From positions 1 to 33,034 of the forward strand of contig CALVTC010000010.1 in assembly GCA_944359885.1 (NCBI GenBank): DNA of 33,034 bases, read 5' to 3'. The DNA comes from an uncultured Bacilli bacterium (GTDB lineage: Bacteria; Bacillota_I; Bacilli_A; RF39; UBA660). This document shows, piece after piece, positions 30,663 to 33,034 of this stretch. The translations under genes were made by a program, and so were the position numbers. The notes beneath the pieces are model-generated. The model did not search any database. It was not told where the DNA came from and saw only the letters and a list, made by a program, of their open reading frames with translations. The first letter of the stretch is position 1; every line of letters starts with the position of its first letter.

Positions 30663-30952
30663 TACTTACGACTAATTTGTATTATATCTTTTAGTGGTAT
30701 TGTTATATTATCAATCGTTAATACATTCTCTTTCGTTCGTGCTACTAAACTTGTATGATAAGTATTTGTTCTCGTTATAATCTCTACTGGTATATTATAG
30801 GAATATCCTAGACTATGAAAGATATTATCTAACTCTTCTTCAATAGAATTTGGTAAATTTTGTCTTACATCTTCTTTCATATAATATACTTTCTTATTAT
30901 TATCTATTGGTTTTGTATTTAAGTTTTTGTATAGCTCTGGTAATTTTTTCAT
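30662..30952 (-). CDS. Hypothetical small protein, possible coat or beta-barrel domain
   Basis: A 96-residue protein that I do not recognise. The N-terminal half is polar (KLPELYKNLNTKPIDNN). The C-terminal half reads as a small beta-barrel-like series of strands (VEIITRTNTYHTSLVARTK, then ENVLTIDNITIPLKDIIQI), similar in shape to Sm-like or SH3-like domains. It has no signal peptide or TM segment. Its AAGGAGA ribosome binding site lies in the loop of an AAATATC/GATATTT hairpin. CATAAAATA upstream matches a sigma-K -10, but no -35 AC is at the right distance. It neighbours the cotZ-like genes convergently, so a spore role is possible but not shown. Confidence 0.6.
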   Translation of the reverse strand: MKKLPELYKNLNTKPIDNNKKVYYMKEDVRQNLPNSIEEELDNIFHSLGYSYNIPVEIITRTNTYHTSLVARTKENVLTIDNITIPLKDIIQISRK

Positions 30953-31009
30953 GAAATATCTCTCCTTCGTGATATTTTATGTTTTTTAGATATAAAAATT
31001 GCTTATTTT

Positions 31010-31018
31010 TGGTATAAT
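31010..31018 (+). promoter_or_regulatory. Extended -10 promoter of the SEDS gene
   Basis: TGGTATAAT (31010-31018) is a perfect -10 with a TGn extension. No good -35 is seen. Confidence 0.6.
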
Positions 31019-31036
31019 ATTAGCGAGGAGATAATT

Positions 31037-32164
31037 ATGACCATAAAAAAATTAAACAAGAAGATTTTAATTCCTATTTGTATTATGGCAGTTATTAGTA
31101 TTATTACCATCTATAGTGCTCTTACTTATACTTCGAGTGAATTAGGTAATTTAGCATTAAAACAAGGCTTGTGGTATCTGATTGGAGCAATACTTGTTTT
31201 CTTTTTGCTTCGTATGAAAAACGAGTATTTATATCGACATACTATATTTCTTTATATTCTGGGAAATATTTTATTGCTGGGACTTTTGTTATTCGCAGAA
31301 CCAGTTAATAATAGTAAGTGTTGGTTTACTATACCTGGAATTGGTAGTATTCAACCAAGTGAGTTTATGAAAATATTTCTTATGTTGATGTTAGCTACTA
31401 TGATACATAATTTCCGAAGTGATTATAAAAATCCCACTTTGATGCAGGAATTTATTTTTATTTTAAAAACATTTGTCATTGTATTGATTCCATCTGTTCT
31501 TACCTTTTTACAACCAGATACTGGAGCTGTCATTATTTATTTTATTATTTATTTCTGTATGATGTTTGTATCAGGTATTCGGATACGATGGTTCTTAGTT
31601 GCGTTTGGTATTGTTGCTTTAGCTGTTTTTGGTATCTTCTTTTTGTTCTTCTTTCAGCAAAACTTATTTATTGATTTATTTGGTACAGATTTATTTTATC
31701 GATTTGAACGTATTTTTAATTGGCAAAGTGGTACAGGATTGCAGCTAGAGAATGCTTTAGCAGCGATTGGGTCTGCAGGATTTTTCGGACATGGTTTTAA
31801 TCAAACTCCAATTTATTTTCCTGAATCTTCTACCGATTTTATTTTTGCAGTGTATGCTTCTAATTTTGGACTTTTTGGTGTCATTCTTCTTTTAGGAGTT
31901 ATTATTTATTTTGATGTTCAAATTGTGTTACTGGCAAAAAGAAAGTTATTAGATACTGATAAATATATTTTGGCGGGTATTCTTGGTATGCTTTTATTTC
32001 AACAAATACAAAATATTGGTATGACTGTAGGATTACTTCCTATTACTGGTATTACTTTACCTTTTATTTCTTACGGAGGATCTAGTTTACTTTCCTATAT
32101 GATATTGGTTGGTATTATTTTAAATATTTCTATGGAAAAGTCTAAAAATTATAAATATAAATAA
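31037..32164 (+). CDS. SEDS-family peptidoglycan glycosyltransferase (RodA/FtsW/SpoVE type)
   Basis: A 375-residue polytopic membrane protein with about ten TM segments that polymerises lipid II into glycan strands together with a class B PBP, or acts in its transport context. Family motifs: QPSEFMKIF (106-114), LQPDTGAVI (158-166), PESSTDFIFAV (262-272) with the essential Asp D267, and PITGITLPFISYGGSSL (335-351). Two positions differ from the usual family sequence. The PESHTDFIF His is Ser here, and the conserved AxxEE after it reads YASNFG. It has an extended -10 promoter and a GCGAGGAG site. Which SEDS role it plays (elongation, division or spore cortex) cannot be told from this window; no PBP gene is adjacent. 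Confidence 0.9.
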   Translation: MTIKKLNKKILIPICIMAVISIITIYSALTYTSSELGNLALKQGLWYLIGAILVFFLLRMKNEYLYRHTIFLYILGNILLLGLLLFAEPVNNSKCWFTIPGIGSIQPSEFMKIFLMLMLATMIHNFRSDYKNPTLMQEFIFILKTFVIVLIPSVLTFLQPDTGAVIIYFIIYFCMMFVSGIRIRWFLVAFGIVALAVFGIFFLFFFQQNLFIDLFGTDLFYRFERIFNWQSGTGLQLENALAAIGSAGFFGHGFNQTPIYFPESSTDFIFAVYASNFGLFGVILLLGVIIYFDVQIVLLAKRKLLDTDKYILAGILGMLLFQQIQNIGMTVGLLPITGITLPFISYGGSSLLSYMILVGIILNISMEKSKNYKYK

Positions 32165-32192
32165 AAACGTAAGAAATGTCTCTTACGTTTTT
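32163..32192. terminator. Bidirectional terminator between the SEDS and glucosaminidase genes
   Basis: A 12-bp perfect stem AAAAACGTAAGA/TCTTACGTTTTT (32163-32174 and 32181-32192) with a 6-nt loop. Both genes converge on it. Confidence 0.88.
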
Positions 32193-32868
32193 AACTTGCT
32201 CTTATTTGTTCAACATAGCTTCTTATTTTAGCAGGCCAAGCAGAGCTAGCGGCATATTTAGGAGCTATTTTTTCTATCGTATTTAATCCTTTTGAATAGT
32301 AATTCTTTTGTAGGTTATTAATAAAACCAATAATTCCATCATCTAAAGTGGCAAAAGCTTTGTATGATCCACCATTGCATCCAGGAGATCCTTTTTGTCC
32401 ACCAACGTTGTTACAGCTTCTAACTAAGTTTGAGCAATTATAACTACATCCTGTTTCGTGTAACATAATCGCAACCGCAACATAAGGATCTACCCCTTTT
32501 TCGATACATTGACTAGCAATTAAATAACCTTTTCCAGCAATATATCCATTTCCTAAATTACGATTTAGTTTTTCTGCTAATTCATCGATTGTCATTCCTT
32601 CATAAACTTCAATTCTGGGTGGAATGATAACTGATGCTGGTGCGATTTCCATTTTAATTGGAATTACTTCTACTTGTTTTTTACTTTCTTCTGTATTTAT
32701 AATTTGATTGGCAGATGTTGCCATATTTTTTAATTGAATTGTTGTATTCTTGGTTTCTATTTTTTCTTCTTTTAATGTTACTTCGTCTTGTTCTATTACA
32801 AAGGCAATAGAAATCATAATTATTCCAAGAGTTGCTAGAACTGAGCTGATTAATTTACCTCTTTTCAA
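32191..32868 (-). CDS. Membrane-anchored glucosaminidase-domain peptidoglycan hydrolase
   Basis: A protein of about 225 residues. One N-terminal TM segment (about 10-28) preceded by basic residues is followed by a polar stalk. A glucosaminidase/lysozyme-like domain follows (about 93-228 in the longer numbering), with the likely catalytic Glu E141 in IMLHETGC, NNVGGQKG (156-163), SYKAFATLDDGIIGFINNL and the closing KYAASSAWPAKIRSYVEQI. The family cleaves N-acetylglucosaminyl bonds in peptidoglycan. Four Cys (C144, C148, C155, C167) near the active site could form disulphides. I prefer the TTG at 32868, five nt after GAGGTGA; the GTG at 32877 overlaps that site. The promoter is perfect in spacing and holds a palindrome. 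Confidence 0.88.
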   Translation of the reverse strand: MKRGKLISSVLATLGIIMISIAFVIEQDEVTLKEEKIETKNTTIQLKNMATSANQIINTEESKKQVEVIPIKMEIAPASVIIPPRIEVYEGMTIDELAEKLNRNLGNGYIAGKGYLIASQCIEKGVDPYVAVAIMLHETGCSYNCSNLVRSCNNVGGQKGSPGCNGGSYKAFATLDDGIIGFINNLQKNYYSKGLNTIEKIAPKYAASSAWPAKIRSYVEQIRAS

Positions 32869-32901
32869 ATTCGTCACCTCATTGTTTTTTGTAACAATTT
32901 C

Positions 32902-32930
32902 ATTGTAACTTATTTCACATAAGTTGTCAA
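32902..32930 (-). promoter_or_regulatory. Glucosaminidase promoter with palindromic spacer
   Basis: Minus strand TTGACA (32930-32925), a 17-bp spacer and TACAAT (32907-32902). A perfect inverted repeat AACTTAT/ATAAGTT (32907-32913 and 32919-32925, 5-bp centre) fills the spacer, which is where a repressor would block RNA polymerase. Confidence 0.75.
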
Positions 32931-33034
32931 TTTTCTACCTATTTTATCTTAAATGTTTTATGATTAATTTATGATAATGTCTTAAGTGTTAACTTGCGAA
33001 AATGTCCCAACGCTAATATTATATGTCACCGAGG

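Noticed and set aside
30970-30990. Sigma-K -10 (CATAAAATA) before the small gene at 30662
   Set aside because: No AC-containing -35 at 15-17 bp; a single AT-rich -10 match is not enough.

Overview
This is a low-GC (roughly 30% by eye) Gram-positive chromosome segment. It carries PolC (the Gram-positive replicative polymerase), strong AGGAGG-type ribosome binding sites and sigma-A-like promoters. TGA is used as a stop (21963-21965), which argues against a Mycoplasma-type genetic code. Several genes point to an endospore former: two CotY/CotZ-family coat proteins, a small Tyr/Pro-rich coat-like protein, a KinB-like orphan sensor kinase with Spo0A-box-like repeats next to it, and a YlxY-like protein. 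A spore-forming member of the Bacilli sensu lato fits best; I cannot name a genus.

Layout. 1-8.1 kb (all minus strand): a housekeeping block that keeps the Bacillus order truB - rpsO - pnp - ylxY, but with a Na+/Ca2+ exchanger where ribF/ribC normally sits, and with TruB fused in frame to a VanY-type M15 peptidase. A J-domain/membrane/LysM protein and a DUF1307-like lipoprotein lie upstream. 8.1-14.6 kb: polC with two unrecognised genes, one of which encodes a tail-anchored protein. 14.7-18.5 kb: ferredoxin, a three-gene ABC exporter, a zinc-ribbon membrane protein and an RsuA/RluB pseudouridine synthase. 18.6-21.9 kb: the coat-like protein, the KinB-like kinase, a small XRE regulator, a transglutaminase-fold protein and a membrane-anchored EIIB-like domain without its phosphocysteine.

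21.9-29.7 kb (minus strand) is the most distinctive region: two paralogous five-gene operons with the same order. Each has two WXG100/ESX-size proteins, a double-hairpin intergenic spacer, a helical protein, a long surface protein with an N-terminal helical domain, low-complexity Asn/Thr/Pro linker, TM segment and conserved cytoplasmic tail, and finally a DUF4176 protein. Both operons start with the same promoter-leader arrangement, in which a conserved 5'-terminal hairpin begins at the predicted transcription start. No EssC/EsaA/EssB secretion machinery is in the window, so this looks like a duplicated type VIIb (T7SSb) substrate/surface-protein island served by machinery elsewhere.

29.8-33.0 kb: two cotZ-like genes behind a sigma-K-like promoter, a small unknown gene, a divergent SEDS (FtsW/RodA/SpoVE) glycosyltransferase and a membrane-anchored glucosaminidase with an operator-like palindrome between its -35 and -10. 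No intergenic gap exceeds about 205 bp. I saw no tRNA, rRNA, insertion sequence or CRISPR array.
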